57,387 nt of DNA from Prevotella micans DSM 21469 = JCM 16134 (GCF_000614105.1 NZ_BAKH01000009.1:1-57387); one strand, 5' to 3'; positions 45,479 to 55,331 are shown, counted from the first letter of the stretch. The notes: a model not told the origin generated them from the sequence alone. Numbers and translations: made by a program.

Positions 45479-45990
45479 TTTTATTACCTACCTTAATTAT
45501 AATAGTCCCTGTACGACGCGGAGAAATTTCGATTTCTCTGTAATTTCTTCGTCTGAATATTTGGTGGGTTCGAAAAAAGTGCTGACACATAAGCCAGACC
45601 TATTAATTCGCTTTTTCATACGCACGCGCGAAGAGCGTCGTATATCCAATATACACGGGTATTCCGAGAGGATTCTCCGTGCCATTTTCGTACCCTTTAG
45701 GCAACCGATATAAGGGAAAATAAGGAAATATTTTATCCTCAAAATCCACACCATTTTTGTGCGACGAATACTCCCATTCCTGTAAACATAAACTTCCACT
45801 CGGCCGGTAGTGACAGACCCCATGTCTGTCACTACATGCGGACTGGCGCTCGAATTGTGACATGGCTTGGAATTGCGAACCGTCTCGTTCCGAGTGGATA
45901 TAGGAATATCGACCGGATTCGCATTATCTTGCCTAAGCTCTACTAGAAGCGACAGAGCATGGGCAGATATGTAGGATAGAAATGAAGACG
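45479..45990. other. Gap after the helicase gene with a REP-like palindrome
   Basis: No gene is firmly supported. Two overlapping minus-strand frames (45497-45863) carry protein-like runs, KNGVDFEDKIFPYFPLYRL in one and SGLCVSTFFEPTKYSDEEI in another. They could be remnants of one sequence split by a frameshift; I do not recognise them. A REP-like palindrome lies at 45806-45840. Confidence 0.45.
45806..45840. repeat. REP-like palindrome, third copy
   Basis: GTAGTGACAGAC, five bases, GTCTGTCACTAC is a perfect 12-bp inverted repeat, followed by ATGCGGAC. The arms differ from the copies at 11738 and 11850 by a paired change (G to T on one side, C to A on the other), which keeps the hairpin. Confidence 0.7.
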
Positions 45991-46770
45991 TTATCGGAGG
46001 CGTTTAGACATCTTGCCGTCTGGAGTGATTCGTACTTCGACAACGTAACCCGACGAAGCATCGGGAATACCAATCGTTGCATTAAAAAAGAGTGCTTTCC
46101 GATCGGCTCGGTCAAATTCAAGATTGCGCAAGATACAATGTGCGATGAAATCGCGCGGAATATAGTTGGAGAACTCTTGTTTTAGGAAATCGTGCTTATA
46201 GACCACCGAGTCGCGGCTGCGGAGAGTAAGCGTAGAAACATTGTCGAGATAGGCGTTATCAACCTCTATGCCATTATCGTTGTAGGTAGACTTAATCACT
46301 CTTTCTGACGTGGTACAAGTTCTGATCTGGCAATCATAGAACCCCATATCGGTGCTCACAATCGTGTCTGAACCCGATTTGTCGAATAGGTTCATTGCAT
46401 AAACATGATAGCCGAACGATGCCATGAGGTCTTTGTTTGAACTTCGGAAGAGGTTAACCTCGTCACCGTTCTGATTATTGAAACTGAAGAAAGCATTTGT
46501 TTGTTTGAGAATCTTATAGCCGTTGAGATTCTGTCCTTGCATATAAATTGAATCCTGAAAAATCCAGAATCTGACAGGCATGCTTGCCGAGTCGGGATAA
46601 TAGATGCTGTCACCCTTGACCAACATCGCAGGTTCTTCGGTGTCATCAGTTGTCCAAAGTCCTTGCAACAGCTGCTTGGCTTGCTTGTCTTCGCTTTCCT
46701 GTGTTGATCTTCGTTTGCAGGCAACAACAATACTCAGAAGTGCCAGCAAAAGAATTATTGTTTGCCTCAT
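45991..46770 (-). CDS. DUF4738-like lipoprotein
   Basis: A 259-residue predicted lipoprotein: signal peptide with Cys at about residue 18 (SIVVAC), then a beta-rich domain starting LLQGLWTTDDTEEPAMLVKGD. This calycin-like opening and the tail ATIGIPDASSGYVVEVRITPDGK fit DUF4738-type Bacteroidetes proteins. Function unknown. The ATG is 7 bases after the rfbC stop, so both are on one transcript, though no functional link to rhamnose synthesis is evident. Confidence 0.65.
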   Translation of the reverse strand: MRQTIILLLALLSIVVACKRRSTQESEDKQAKQLLQGLWTTDDTEEPAMLVKGDSIYYPDSASMPVRFWIFQDSIYMQGQNLNGYKILKQTNAFFSFNNQNGDEVNLFRSSNKDLMASFGYHVYAMNLFDKSGSDTIVSTDMGFYDCQIRTCTTSERVIKSTYNDNGIEVDNAYLDNVSTLTLRSRDSVVYKHDFLKQEFSNYIPRDFIAHCILRNLEFDRADRKALFFNATIGIPDASSGYVVEVRITPDGKMSKRLR

Positions 46771-46777
46771 TGTTTTG

Positions 46778-47332
46778 TTATTCGAAGACTTCGGCTTCCG
46801 AAAGCGGAAGAGCCTTTTTAAGATCTTTTTCCGAAAGAATCACTTCTTCGGGATTTATTGGCCACTCAATTGCCACTTGCGGGTCGTTCCATTGTAAACT
46901 TGCTTCGCTTTCGGGGACATAGGTATTATCGACCTTATATGTGAACACTGCCTCGGGAGATAGCACGAGAAATCCGTGAGCAAATCCGCGCGGAATGAAA
47001 AACTGCCGTTTATTTGCGGCCGAGAGTTCAACCATCACATAACGCCCGAAAGTGGGCGAGCTCTTTCTCAAATCGACTGCCACATCTAACACTCGACCAG
47101 TAATTACCCTAACCAGTTTTGCTTGCGAATGCTGGCCTTTTTGATAATGTAATCCGCGAAGAACGCCATAGCTTGACTTCGATTCGTTATCCTGAATAAA
47201 GTTTACGTGATGACCCACGTGAGCATCGAAATCATCCTGTCGCCAGGACTCAAAGAAATAACCTCTGTCATCATGGAAGACTTTGGGTTCTATGATCCAA
47301 ACACCTTCTATTTCCGTCTGTTTATAATCCAT
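46778..47332 (-). CDS. rfbC: dTDP-4-dehydrorhamnose 3,5-epimerase
   Basis: Third enzyme of dTDP-L-rhamnose synthesis. The 184-residue cupin has IEGVWIIEPKVFHDDRGYFFES, QDNESKSSYGVLRGLHYQKG (catalytic His), VDLRKSSPTFGRY, and the PRGFAHGFLVLSPEA loop. All are family hallmarks. rfbA, rfbB and rfbD are not in the window. The -7 box TAACTTTG lies at 47355-47362 inside a 40-bp palindrome, which suggests promoter control by a symmetric DNA-binding protein. Confidence 0.95.
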   Translation of the reverse strand: MDYKQTEIEGVWIIEPKVFHDDRGYFFESWRQDDFDAHVGHHVNFIQDNESKSSYGVLRGLHYQKGQHSQAKLVRVITGRVLDVAVDLRKSSPTFGRYVMVELSAANKRQFFIPRGFAHGFLVLSPEAVFTYKVDNTYVPESEASLQWNDPQVAIEWPINPEEVILSEKDLKKALPLSEAEVFE

Positions 47333-47354
47333 TGTTTTGTGTTTTTGATTGCAG

Positions 47355-47399
47355 CAAAGTTAAGTAGATGCTTACAATTAATTGTGAACATCTACTTAA
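47355..47399 (-). promoter_or_regulatory. 40-bp palindrome with the rfbC -7 box, at the susD stop
   Basis: TTAAGTAGATG (47360-47370) and CATCTACTTAA (47389-47399) are perfect inverted arms, and the inside is symmetric around AATT except for two pairs. The -7 box TAACTTTG of rfbC (47355-47362) overlaps one arm; the susD stop codon (47396-47398) lies in the other. A related half site precedes aroA at about 5716-5745. Confidence 0.6.
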
Positions 47400-49006
47400 T
47401 ATCCGGGATTCTGAGTTAGTAGAGGATTTAGCGCGATGGCATTGGCCGGAATTGGGAAAACGGTAGTGTAGCCAGTGTATTCGTTTTCGAGAGGAGTGCG
47501 TTGGTCGTATGCAGAGGTAAACAGGTCGAACCGAATTAGGTCTTGTCTGCGCCAACCTTCCCACATCAACTCCATAAGACGTTCGTCGAGTATATTTTGG
47601 AACGTAGCCTGTCGAGCGGGCATACCAACGCGTGCTCTGACCATGTTGAGCTCGGCAGAACCATCAGTATTGTTTCGCATTTTAGCTTCCGACTTCATCA
47701 AAAGGACATCTGAATAGCGAAAGAGAACAATGTCGTTATCCTGGAGCTGACCGTCGTTGTAGGCTGTTAAGTCTATCTCGTATTTCTTCATACGTGCGCC
47801 GGCTGTTTTTTCGTAGGCTGAGCCGGTGAGATCCAGTTTCGCCTCTAGTGGTTTGTAGACTAGCGCATCACCATTGTTCAGCCGCACCACAGCACCTTTA
47901 ACTCTCAAAGTATCACTAAAGAAGTTGAGATTATAGCGTGCATCGAGCGAATCAGTTCCGTAAGCGAAGGTTTCTACCGTCGACACTGTTGCACAGCTAC
48001 CGTTCTCAGCGCCGAATCCTATTGCCGCTCCATGGTTATAATGTCTAGAGCGGAAGAGATATTTATATAATGTAGGATACAGCACCTTATCCATAGGGAT
48101 TGTGAGGATGTTTTCGGGTGACGTTTCATTGTGTATCTTGAAATTATCGGCATAATTTGATGCCAACCGATAGCCCGATGCAGTTATAGAGTCACAATAT
48201 GCCATGGTTGTTTGCCAGGCGTTTAGTCGGTGACTTCCAACGGTGAAGAAAATATTACTGCCATTAGGTCGTATGCCGTCAGTCCAGTCGTCGTCTGAAT
48301 AAACCTCGGCATTGAGAGCTAACTTAGCCAGGAGGAAAAACGCAACAGGGCGAGTTACATGACCATAGTAAGTTCCATCCGTATTGCTCGATTTATTCGG
48401 TAGCATCGATGCAACCTTTTGAAGTTCGTTGAATGCGAAGCGAAATACCTCACTTCTTTTATTTTGCACAATTTCGTTTACCGGAACTTTATCGGAAGTT
48501 ATCACCGGTACGCGCCCGAACATGTCAACCAGATAGAAATAGAACATAGCTCTGACAGCACGCACTTCGGCCTCGTAACTAGATTTCTGGTCGGCAGTGA
48601 GCAACCCGGAATGTTCCTCAATATTACGTAGCGAGCAATTACAGAGCATGACGACCTTAAACAGATAGTTCCAGGTATTGTTTAACGCGACATCGTGGGG
48701 CGTCCATTTGTGTTGATATAGCGATTGCCAGAATCCGCCATCGAACCAATCGCCGCCTCTTGTGGGTAGCATGGCTTCATCGGTTGTGAAAGTATTATAG
48801 TCGTAGACCCCGCGGTATGTTCCCTGGAGCCCCTGACTGTCATTAGTTCCGCCGAAATAGGCATAGAGTGTCGCAACGGTGTTTATATAAACGTTCTGCG
48901 CGTTGTCGTAGATTTTCTCTTCGGGCAGCTGATTCTTCGGCTGTTCATTAAGACACGACATGAATACCAGAGTCGACATTGCTATGAGAAATATTTTTTT
49001 GTTCAT
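47396..49006 (-). CDS. SusD/RagB-family outer-membrane lipoprotein
   Basis: Surface lid and ligand-binding partner of a SusC transporter. The 536-residue lipoprotein has a signal peptide with lipobox (FMSC, about residue 18), the SusD start LPEEKIYDNAQNVYINTVATLYAY, helical TPR-like segments (SYEAEVRAVRAMFYFYLVDMFG) and the family tail DLIRFDLF and FPIPANAIALNPLLTQNPGY. It lies 18 bases after the susC gene. No glycoside hydrolase, sulfatase or peptidase gene accompanies the pair, so the ligand cannot be named; RagAB-like peptide uptake is possible. Confidence 0.93.
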   Translation of the reverse strand: MNKKIFLIAMSTLVFMSCLNEQPKNQLPEEKIYDNAQNVYINTVATLYAYFGGTNDSQGLQGTYRGVYDYNTFTTDEAMLPTRGGDWFDGGFWQSLYQHKWTPHDVALNNTWNYLFKVVMLCNCSLRNIEEHSGLLTADQKSSYEAEVRAVRAMFYFYLVDMFGRVPVITSDKVPVNEIVQNKRSEVFRFAFNELQKVASMLPNKSSNTDGTYYGHVTRPVAFFLLAKLALNAEVYSDDDWTDGIRPNGSNIFFTVGSHRLNAWQTTMAYCDSITASGYRLASNYADNFKIHNETSPENILTIPMDKVLYPTLYKYLFRSRHYNHGAAIGFGAENGSCATVSTVETFAYGTDSLDARYNLNFFSDTLRVKGAVVRLNNGDALVYKPLEAKLDLTGSAYEKTAGARMKKYEIDLTAYNDGQLQDNDIVLFRYSDVLLMKSEAKMRNNTDGSAELNMVRARVGMPARQATFQNILDERLMELMWEGWRRQDLIRFDLFTSAYDQRTPLENEYTGYTTVFPIPANAIALNPLLTQNPGY

Positions 49007-49024
49007 AAGTTCTTTTCCTTTAGT

Positions 49025-51731
49025 TTAAAACTGAATGCTTGCACTCAACAAATACGACCTGTAGACAGGAAACGATCGTTTATCATCGATGCCCAACGTA
49101 GACCCCACGATGTAGCTATTCACAATTGGCGTGAGTCCGCTGTAGGCAGTGATAGTAGCCAGATTATTAATGCTCAACGAGAACCGGAGCGAATTTATGA
49201 ACCTCGATTTCACGCGAACATTCCATCCCACCGTGACATAGTCGAAATTCACATAGTCGCCGCTCTCCAGCCAATAATCCGTTGCCGTTTGATCTTTGAT
49301 GTTTTGCTTCGGCGCCTCTTTCATCACGTTATAGTCGGGGAAACTTGCCATATTCATATAGCTCAATGAGGTTCCGTTATATATTTTATGCCCAAACGCC
49401 CCATTTATCTGCATTGAGATATCGAATTGCTTGAAGCGGAAACTAATGTTCGAGCCGAGCGTCATCTTCGGTGTTGCCTGTCCTGCAATACGTCTATCGC
49501 CACCATCCTCGAGGTTAATCTCCCCGTTCTTGTCCAAATCCTCTATTTCATAGCTATAGCTTCCATCAGGATTCCGTTTCAATCCCGTGCAATGAGGCAG
49601 ATAGAACACTCCCAGCGGTTGGCCCACAATCTGGTATACCACATTATTATTTCCGCCATGGAATCCGGCACCATTCAGCGACCCGATACTCTTAATCGAC
49701 GGGGCCGACATTCGCCGTCCATTATACTCGCCGCTCAACGAGAGCAATTTGTTGCGCTGCCAGGAAAGATTTACATTCACATTGAGCTCTACATCCTGCT
49801 TTTGAACAGGCGTAAATCCCATTCCCAATTCAAATCCGCTATTGCTCATACTACCCAGGTTGGCCAGCAGCTTGTCGTAGGTGTAGGGTGGCACAGGTAC
49901 ATCGTAGAGATAAAGCATATCGCGTGTTTTGGAGTAATAATATTCAGCCGTGAGAACCACCCGATTATTCACAAACCCCATATCGGCCCCGATATTAAAA
50001 GTCGACTTTGTTTCCCATTTCAAATCAGGATTCGCATTATGCACTATGCCCATAGTCACCGTGGGCGAACCCGAAAGCGGAACTATACCGCTCGGACCAA
50101 CCAGACGAAGAGAATTGTAAGAACCGATTCCACCAGGTTACCAGACATTCCGTAGCCAGAACGCAGTTTCAACATCGACAGCCAACGTAGGTTATGCATG
50201 AAAATTTCCCGTTTTATATCCCATTCCAGCGATGCTGACGGAAAAACTCCCCATCTGTTTTGTCGTCCAATCATTGAGCTCCCGTCGGCACGCGTAGTAA
50301 TCGTAGCCGTATATCGTTCCATCAAACAGTAGCTCACATTAGCCATTACAGACGCCAGTGACGGAACCTCGTATCGACTTCCCGTGCCACCATACGGTCT
50401 CAACGAACCTGCACCAAGATTATGGTAGCCGAAATCGTTTACTGTGAATCCCCTAACCTGCGTCCAAAAGCCCGTTTGTCGGTTACGCTGATATTCGCCC
50501 AGCAAATGAACCTTAAGCGAATGAACGCTCCATGTATGGGAATAATCCAGCTCTGCATTCATAAGCCAACCTTCACTTTTATGCTCGCTACGATAGGCCT
50601 GCCCCTGCGCTGCCACCCACGTGGGGAGAAACTGTGCCAGCTCGGTGGAGTTGAAAGAATATGCTCCGAACACTCCGAATCTCAGTCCGCTCGTAACATC
50701 TGCTGTGAGTCTTAGATGAGTGTTGAAATTCAAACTACGCTCATCGTTATCCTGAAGCAACAGCGCCATCGGCGAAGCAATCTGCGAGGCCGTAGTATTC
50801 AAATCCCACTTGCCTTGTGCATTTCTTCCTTTCGGAAAAGTCGGGTTATGCGTCGCTGCCGAATAGCATAACTGCTGAACGTTGGGCACGTTGAAGTTTT
50901 TCTGCGTCGATCCGAAAACACCCATATCGATGTGCAGTTTGTCGTCGAAAGCAAGTTGCAATAAATCAAGCTTAGCCGAAAAGTTTTCATTCCGATTAGT
51001 TTTAATCACCGTGTAGTGATTCATATAGCCGAGCGAAGCGCGATAGTTCTGCTTGTCCGACCCGCCCGAAAATGCAACATGATGACTCTGAACTGTTCCC
51101 ACGCGTGTTATGGCACGCTGAAAATCAGTATCACATCCGCCATCGTTGAAGCTCAAACCCATCAAGCGAGCTGTGGATGTATATTCCTTGCCGCTCAACA
51201 TCGGCAAAAACTTATAGGCCGATTCTAAACCCACATTCCCATCGTAGGATATTTGGAACTGTCCGCCGCGACCTTTCCTCGTTGTAACCAAAATAACACC
51301 CGACGCACCGCGTGACCCATATTTTGCAGTCTCGGCCGCATTCTTCAGAATGGTGAAGCTCTCTATGTCGGCCGGATAAATAGTATTTAGAGTCGCCAAA
51401 TCGGCCGACACACCATCGATAATCACCAGCGGGTCGTTTCCACCCGTGAGCGACGTTGTTCCCCGTACCCGAACGCTACTCAACATAGCCATCCTGTCGG
51501 CGCCTCCCGACTGCACGTTCACGCCTGCCGACTGTCCGCCGAGCGCCGTAATCGGATTCATCACCAAACCTTTATTCATTCGTTCACGCGTCACCACGTC
51601 GGCCGAACCGAACATCTCGCTATTCTTGCACTGTCGTTAGCCTGCCAAATGTTCCTCTCCTGTGCGACAGCTCTTCCCGTACCGGTTGACAGAAGAATAA
51701 AAAAAATAATTACGGATGACCTCATTCTCAT
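49025..51731 (-). pseudogene. SusC/RagA-family TonB-dependent transporter, split by two frameshifts
   Basis: Outer-membrane barrel that imports ligands captured by SusD. Three frames make one protein. The first (51731 to about 51630) gives a signal peptide (SSVIIFFILLSTGTGRAVAQ). The second (51615-50083) has the plug with VNVQSGGADRMAMLSSVRVRG, DPLVIIDGV and SRGASGVILVTTRKG. The third (to 49025) has the barrel end, finishing SIQF. One missing A near 51629 and one missing G near 50138 restore a chain of about 900 residues. No N-terminal carboxypeptidase-like domain is present. A -7 box TATCTTTG is upstream at about 51762. Confidence 0.88.
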
Positions 51732-51853
51732 ATATCCACGATTAGATTTATCTGTCAACAAAGATAATGCAAAGCATTCGCCCCAATCGCTACGAACAAC
51801 TATTTAGAACAACAAAAAAAGGATGTGACAATTGCCACATCCTCTTCTCTTTG

Positions 51854-51941
51854 CGGAAAGTGAGGGATTCAAACCCCCGATACCCGAAAGGGGTATACCG
51901 GATTTCGAGTCCAGCGCATTCGATCACTCTGCCAACTTTCC
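51854..51941 (-). tRNA. tRNA-Ser (anticodon CGA)
   Basis: On the minus strand an 88-base cloverleaf: acceptor GGAAAGT pairs with ACTTTCC, the D arm starts after TGGCAGAGTGATCGAATG, the anticodon loop CTCGAAA (stem TGGA/TCCG region) has CGA at 51905-51907, a long variable arm (ACCCCTTTCGGGTA region) follows, and the T arm is GGGTTTGAATCCC. The long variable arm and CGA anticodon define tRNA-Ser for UCG. Confidence 0.93.
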
Positions 51942-52262
51942 TTCGAACGAATGCAAAGGTAGAACTTTTTTTCTCCCCCGCAAGATACGGTACCTCTTCG
52001 TCAACATCAGACACGACCATAGAGAACCTCTCCTCGCTTTCGCCTCTTGTTTTTCTTTAAGCCCTAATTTGTTTTCATCCTTTAAACCGTATATGTAGAG
52101 ACCAAATTAGGTGCAAAGCAAAATCTACCTCTTCAGCCAAATAGCATAAAACAATAATCCTGCGGCACGGAATGGACATTTAATTTGTAAATTTGCAAAC
52201 AGCTAATAGTAAATGGCTGACTGTTTTAGGATATCAAATTAATTTTAAAATAATTCGATTTT
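51942..52262. other. Gap between tRNA-Ser and mdh
   Basis: AT-rich intergenic DNA. A -7 box TAAATTTG at 52188-52195 points to mdh. Nothing else is supported. Confidence 0.6.
52188..52195 (+). promoter_or_regulatory. -7 box of mdh
   Basis: TAAATTTG, giving a leader of about 60 bases before the mdh ATG at 52263. A -33 TTTG at the right distance is not evident. Confidence 0.45.
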
Positions 52263-53273
52263 ATGAACTATCTAACAAACGACAAACTTGTTATTGTCGG
52301 CGCGGCCGGCATGATTGGTTCTAACATGACGCAAACTGCGTTGATGCTTGGACTAACTCCGAATATTACTCTCTATGACGTTTTCTCGGCTGAAGGTGTG
52401 GCCGAAGAAATGCGCCAATGCGGATTCGACGATGCGAATATCGTTGCGACAACCGACGCTAAGGAAGCTTTTACAGGAGCTAAATATGTTATCTCGTCGG
52501 GCGGTGCCCCTCGTAAGGAAGGAATGACACGCGAGGACCTGCTCGTGGGTAATTCGAAAGCTGCCGAGGAATTGGGACAGAATATTAAGAAGTTCTGCCC
52601 GGATGCTAAGTTCTGCGTCGTTATCTTTAATCCGGCCGACATCACAGGTTTGGTTACTTTGGTGCACTCGGGTTTGAGACCTAATCAGGTTGCCACGCTT
52701 GCAGCACTCGACTCTACTCGCTTGAAAGGCGCACTAGCAAAGCATTTCGGAGTTAGCCAGAGCGAAATCAAAAACGCTTACACTTACGGTGGTCATGGCG
52801 AAAAGATGGCAGTGTTTGCGTCGCCAACAACCATCTGCGGCGTTAATTTGCTGGACATCATTGCTGGTAAGGCTAAGGCCAACGGTAAAGGAATCACAGC
52901 CGAGGAATGGAAGAAGCTGCAAGAAGAAGTTACACAGGGTGGTGCAAAAATTATAGAGCTTCGCAGACGGTCGTCGTTCCAGAGTCCGTCTTATCTGGCT
53001 GTTAAGATGATAGAGGCTGCTATGGGCGGCGAGGAATTCGAATATCCTTCAGGAACCTATGCCGACACTGCACGTTATAAGAACGTGATGATGGCCATGC
53101 CAACGCGTATCACTAACGATGGCGTGTACACTAAGCCGGTTATGGGCACTCAGGAAGAAGTTGCTTCGCTCGATGCTTCCTATGCTCACTTGCAGGGCCT
53201 GCGCGACCAGGTTATTTCACTCGGTGCTCTTCCGCCGATTGATAAATGGAAGGAGCTGAATCCGAATTTATAA
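52263..53273 (+). CDS. mdh: Malate dehydrogenase
   Basis: NAD-dependent interconversion of malate and oxaloacetate, a key step of the reductive branch to succinate in Bacteroidales. The 336-residue protein has the Rossmann motif VIVGAAGMIGSNMTQ (the GxxGxxG pattern), ISSGGAPRKEGMTREDLL (substrate loop), CVVIFNPADI, the catalytic region TRLKGALAKHFG and TYGGHGEKMAVFAS (catalytic His). A strong hairpin terminator follows at 53298. Confidence 0.94.
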   Translation: MNYLTNDKLVIVGAAGMIGSNMTQTALMLGLTPNITLYDVFSAEGVAEEMRQCGFDDANIVATTDAKEAFTGAKYVISSGGAPRKEGMTREDLLVGNSKAAEELGQNIKKFCPDAKFCVVIFNPADITGLVTLVHSGLRPNQVATLAALDSTRLKGALAKHFGVSQSEIKNAYTYGGHGEKMAVFASPTTICGVNLLDIIAGKAKANGKGITAEEWKKLQEEVTQGGAKIIELRRRSSFQSPSYLAVKMIEAAMGGEEFEYPSGTYADTARYKNVMMAMPTRITNDGVYTKPVMGTQEEVASLDASYAHLQGLRDQVISLGALPPIDKWKELNPNL

Positions 53274-53297
53274 TTAATTATAAGGTTTTCATTGGGA

Positions 53298-53329
53298 GTG
53301 CGTCGAGATTGTTCTCGGCGCACTTTTTT
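53298..53329 (+). terminator. Terminator of mdh
   Basis: GTGCGTCGAGA and TCTCGGCGCAC form an 11-bp stem (one G-U pair) with a TTGT loop, followed by TTTTTT. Confidence 0.9.
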
Positions 53330-53415
53330 ATTCAATCTGAAACGGTTGACAGATGTCAAGTCGATTGATGCACGGCAACAATATACCATGCTGAAAGCTG
53401 TTGCAAAGGGTTATT

Positions 53416-53447
53416 CTTGTCATGGAAATGACGGCGGCATATCTTTG
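53416..53447 (+). promoter_or_regulatory. Promoter of the 28-residue membrane peptide
   Basis: CTTG (53416-53419) and TATCTTTG (53440-53447) are 20 bases apart. It lies after the mdh terminator, so the next short ORF has its own transcript. Confidence 0.5.
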
Positions 53448-53522
53448 CATCCGAATTTTAAAAGGTTAAAGAAATAACCGGACGCAAAGGGCGCCCGACA
53501 CAAAAAGAAAGGTAAAAAGATT

Positions 53523-53609
53523 ATGATTTCAGTAGTATTAGCGGTAATCGCAGTGATTGCAGGAGCAATAGCACAGGCAGTGAGAGTAAACAGAAATCTG
53601 ACTGCATAA
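53523..53609 (+). CDS. 28-residue single-helix membrane peptide
   Basis: A short frame starting MISVVLAVIAVIAGAIAQ forms one membrane helix and ends with a short polar tail (VRVNRNLTA). It has its own promoter (53416-53447), an A/G-rich stretch AAAGGTAAAAAG just before the ATG, and a terminator at 53658. Together these make a complete small transcription unit. The composition is like bacterial small membrane regulators or type I toxins, but no antisense RNA is evident and no family is recognised. Confidence 0.55.
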   Translation: MISVVLAVIAVIAGAIAQAVRVNRNLTA

Positions 53610-53657
53610 AGTTTTCAGGAAAATAAGATAATAAATAGAGAGAGGTTTTAAATGGTT

Positions 53658-53690
53658 AGAGGGTGTGTCTATACAGGCACACCCTCTTTA
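53658..53690. terminator. Bidirectional terminator between the membrane peptide and the GH10-like gene
   Basis: AGAGGGTGTG (53658-53667) and CACACCCTCT (53678-53687) form a 10-bp stem. TTTATATT follows on the plus strand and AACCATTTAAAA on the other. Its arms resemble those of the terminator at 266-287. Confidence 0.75.
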
Positions 53691-53709
53691 TATTGCATGA
53701 ATCCCAGTA

Positions 53710-55230
53710 TTAGAGTTTTATTTTCTTTTTCTTTCCTGAACTTTCGTTGCTCATCCGGTCGAGCGCCGTGACAACATAGGTATATTTCTTGTTTCCATCC
53801 TTATAACCGTTGAGTTTTACGAGCGGGAATGAGGTTATGGCTACGATATTCGACGGGTCGTCGAGGTTGGGTGCGACGGTTCCTTCAGCGCGGTAGACTA
53901 CGTATTTGTATGGTTCGTCTTTCCAACCTTTCCCTTTGGGTTCTTTCCAAAAAAGATAGTAACCGTCGTCCATTTTGCGCACTTTCATTCCGCCGGGTTT
54001 GCGAGGAGCTTTATCGTCTATGAACGGCATGGAGGGTTGCAGAGCCGGGTATCGCCAATAGTTGCTGCGTAAGGTTCCGGCATAGTTTCCGGGATTATCT
54101 ACAACGGCTGCTGCATACCATAGCACAGTGCCTTGAACGTTTTCAGCTTGTTCGTATAAACGATGTTTGGCTGGGAGTTGATGTTGGTTGGGGTTGTTAG
54201 GGTCAGGCGCCTTGACGGTTCGCAGAACATCCTCACCGATGTAGAGTGGCCGGCCGCCGGCGTTACGATTCCACCATTGGATAAGCTCTTTATAGTCGGC
54301 TGCCTTATGCCCGATTTCCCAATAGAGTTGTGGTACGCAGTAGTCTATCCATCCGTTGTTCACCCAGAGTAGGATGTTAGCGTAGAGGTCATCATAGTTC
54401 TGCAATCCGCTTGTTCGGCTTCCGACGCCTGGTGCTGTAGATGCGTTTCGGAATATTCCGAAAGGCGACACGCCGAATTTCACCCATGGTTTGGCGGCGT
54501 GAATGGTGTCAGAGAGCTGTTTAATGAATCTGTCGACGTTGCTGCGTCGCCAATCGCCGAGTGATAGCGAGTTTTTGTTATAGAGTTGATATTCGCGTTG
54601 GTCGGGTATGGATACTCCGGCCACGGGATAGGGGTAGAAGTAGTCGTCGATGTGCAGTCCGTCTATATCATATCGCCTCACGATGTCGGCAATCACTGTG
54701 CAGATGTAGTTTCGGTTCTCGGCTATACCTGGATTGAGGATGTATTGACTGTCGTAGGTGAACACCAGATCGGGCCGCCGCATAGCAATGTGGTTTGTGG
54801 CGAGCGCGGTTGTTCCCTTGGTTTTTGCACGATACGGATTCACCCAGGCGTGGAGTTCCATACCGCGTCGGTGACATTGTTCTATCATCCATTGCAGCGG
54901 ATCCCAATAGGGCGATGGTGCAAGACCTTGTGTTCCGGTGAGGAATCGGCTCCAGGGTTCGTATTTACTTTGATAGAGTGCGTCGCATTCGGCTCGGACC
55001 TGGAATATTATGGCGTTTATTCCGTCACGCTGCAGTTCGTCGAGTTGTTTAACGAGTGTGGCCTGCATCTGCGAGGTGCCCAGCCCTTGAAATTGTCCGT
55101 TGACACACTGAATCCATGCTCCGCGAAATTCACGTTTTTTTGTTTTGCCGGCCGCGTTGATTGGCTGGCTCATTGCGCCCAAAAGAAAGGCTGCGAGCAT
55201 GATGATTGATAGAAAACGAGTTTTGTTCAT
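53710..55230 (-). CDS. Family 10-like glycosyl hydrolase (GHL10, YddW/YngK type)
   Basis: A 506-residue exported protein. It has a signal peptide (about 1-27), then a GHL10 TIM-barrel region: REFRGAWIQCVNGQ, DGINAIIFQVRAECDALY, LHAWVNPYRAK, RYDIDGLHIDDYFYPYP (acidic residues on a barrel strand), VKFGVSPFGIFRN and WIDYCVPQLYWEIG. A C-terminal fibronectin-III-like domain follows (about 420-500, YYLFWKEPKG, YTYVVTALDRMSNESSG). Related proteins cleave peptidoglycan-like or other glycans outside the cell. Convergent with the mdh side and preceded by a T9SS-tail gene. Confidence 0.85.
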   Translation of the reverse strand: MNKTRFLSIIMLAAFLLGAMSQPINAAGKTKKREFRGAWIQCVNGQFQGLGTSQMQATLVKQLDELQRDGINAIIFQVRAECDALYQSKYEPWSRFLTGTQGLAPSPYWDPLQWMIEQCHRRGMELHAWVNPYRAKTKGTTALATNHIAMRRPDLVFTYDSQYILNPGIAENRNYICTVIADIVRRYDIDGLHIDDYFYPYPVAGVSIPDQREYQLYNKNSLSLGDWRRSNVDRFIKQLSDTIHAAKPWVKFGVSPFGIFRNASTAPGVGSRTSGLQNYDDLYANILLWVNNGWIDYCVPQLYWEIGHKAADYKELIQWWNRNAGGRPLYIGEDVLRTVKAPDPNNPNQHQLPAKHRLYEQAENVQGTVLWYAAAVVDNPGNYAGTLRSNYWRYPALQPSMPFIDDKAPRKPGGMKVRKMDDGYYLFWKEPKGKGWKDEPYKYVVYRAEGTVAPNLDDPSNIVAITSFPLVKLNGYKDGNKKYTYVVTALDRMSNESSGKKKKIKL

Positions 55231-55253
55231 ATTGCTTTATTATTATTCAAAGA

Positions 55254-55304
55254 GAACGCCCTGCGCTCTCTAATAGTGTAGAGAGTTGACAGGGCGTCGC
55301 TTCC
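55254..55304 (-). terminator. Hairpin between the T9SS-tail gene and the GH10-like gene
   Basis: Two nested stems (ACGCCCTG with CAGGGCGT, and CTCTCTA with TAGAGAG) form a strong hairpin, followed on the minus strand by TCTCTTTG. It may end the upstream 103-codon transcript or lower read-through into the GH10-like gene. Confidence 0.55.
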
Positions 55305-55331
55305 TATGAAGATAAAAAGATTTCTGTGGGT

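Noticed and set aside
54586..55209. 207-codon plus-strand ORF opposite the GH10-like gene
   Set aside because: Antisense shadow; the minus-strand protein has clear family motifs over the same bases.
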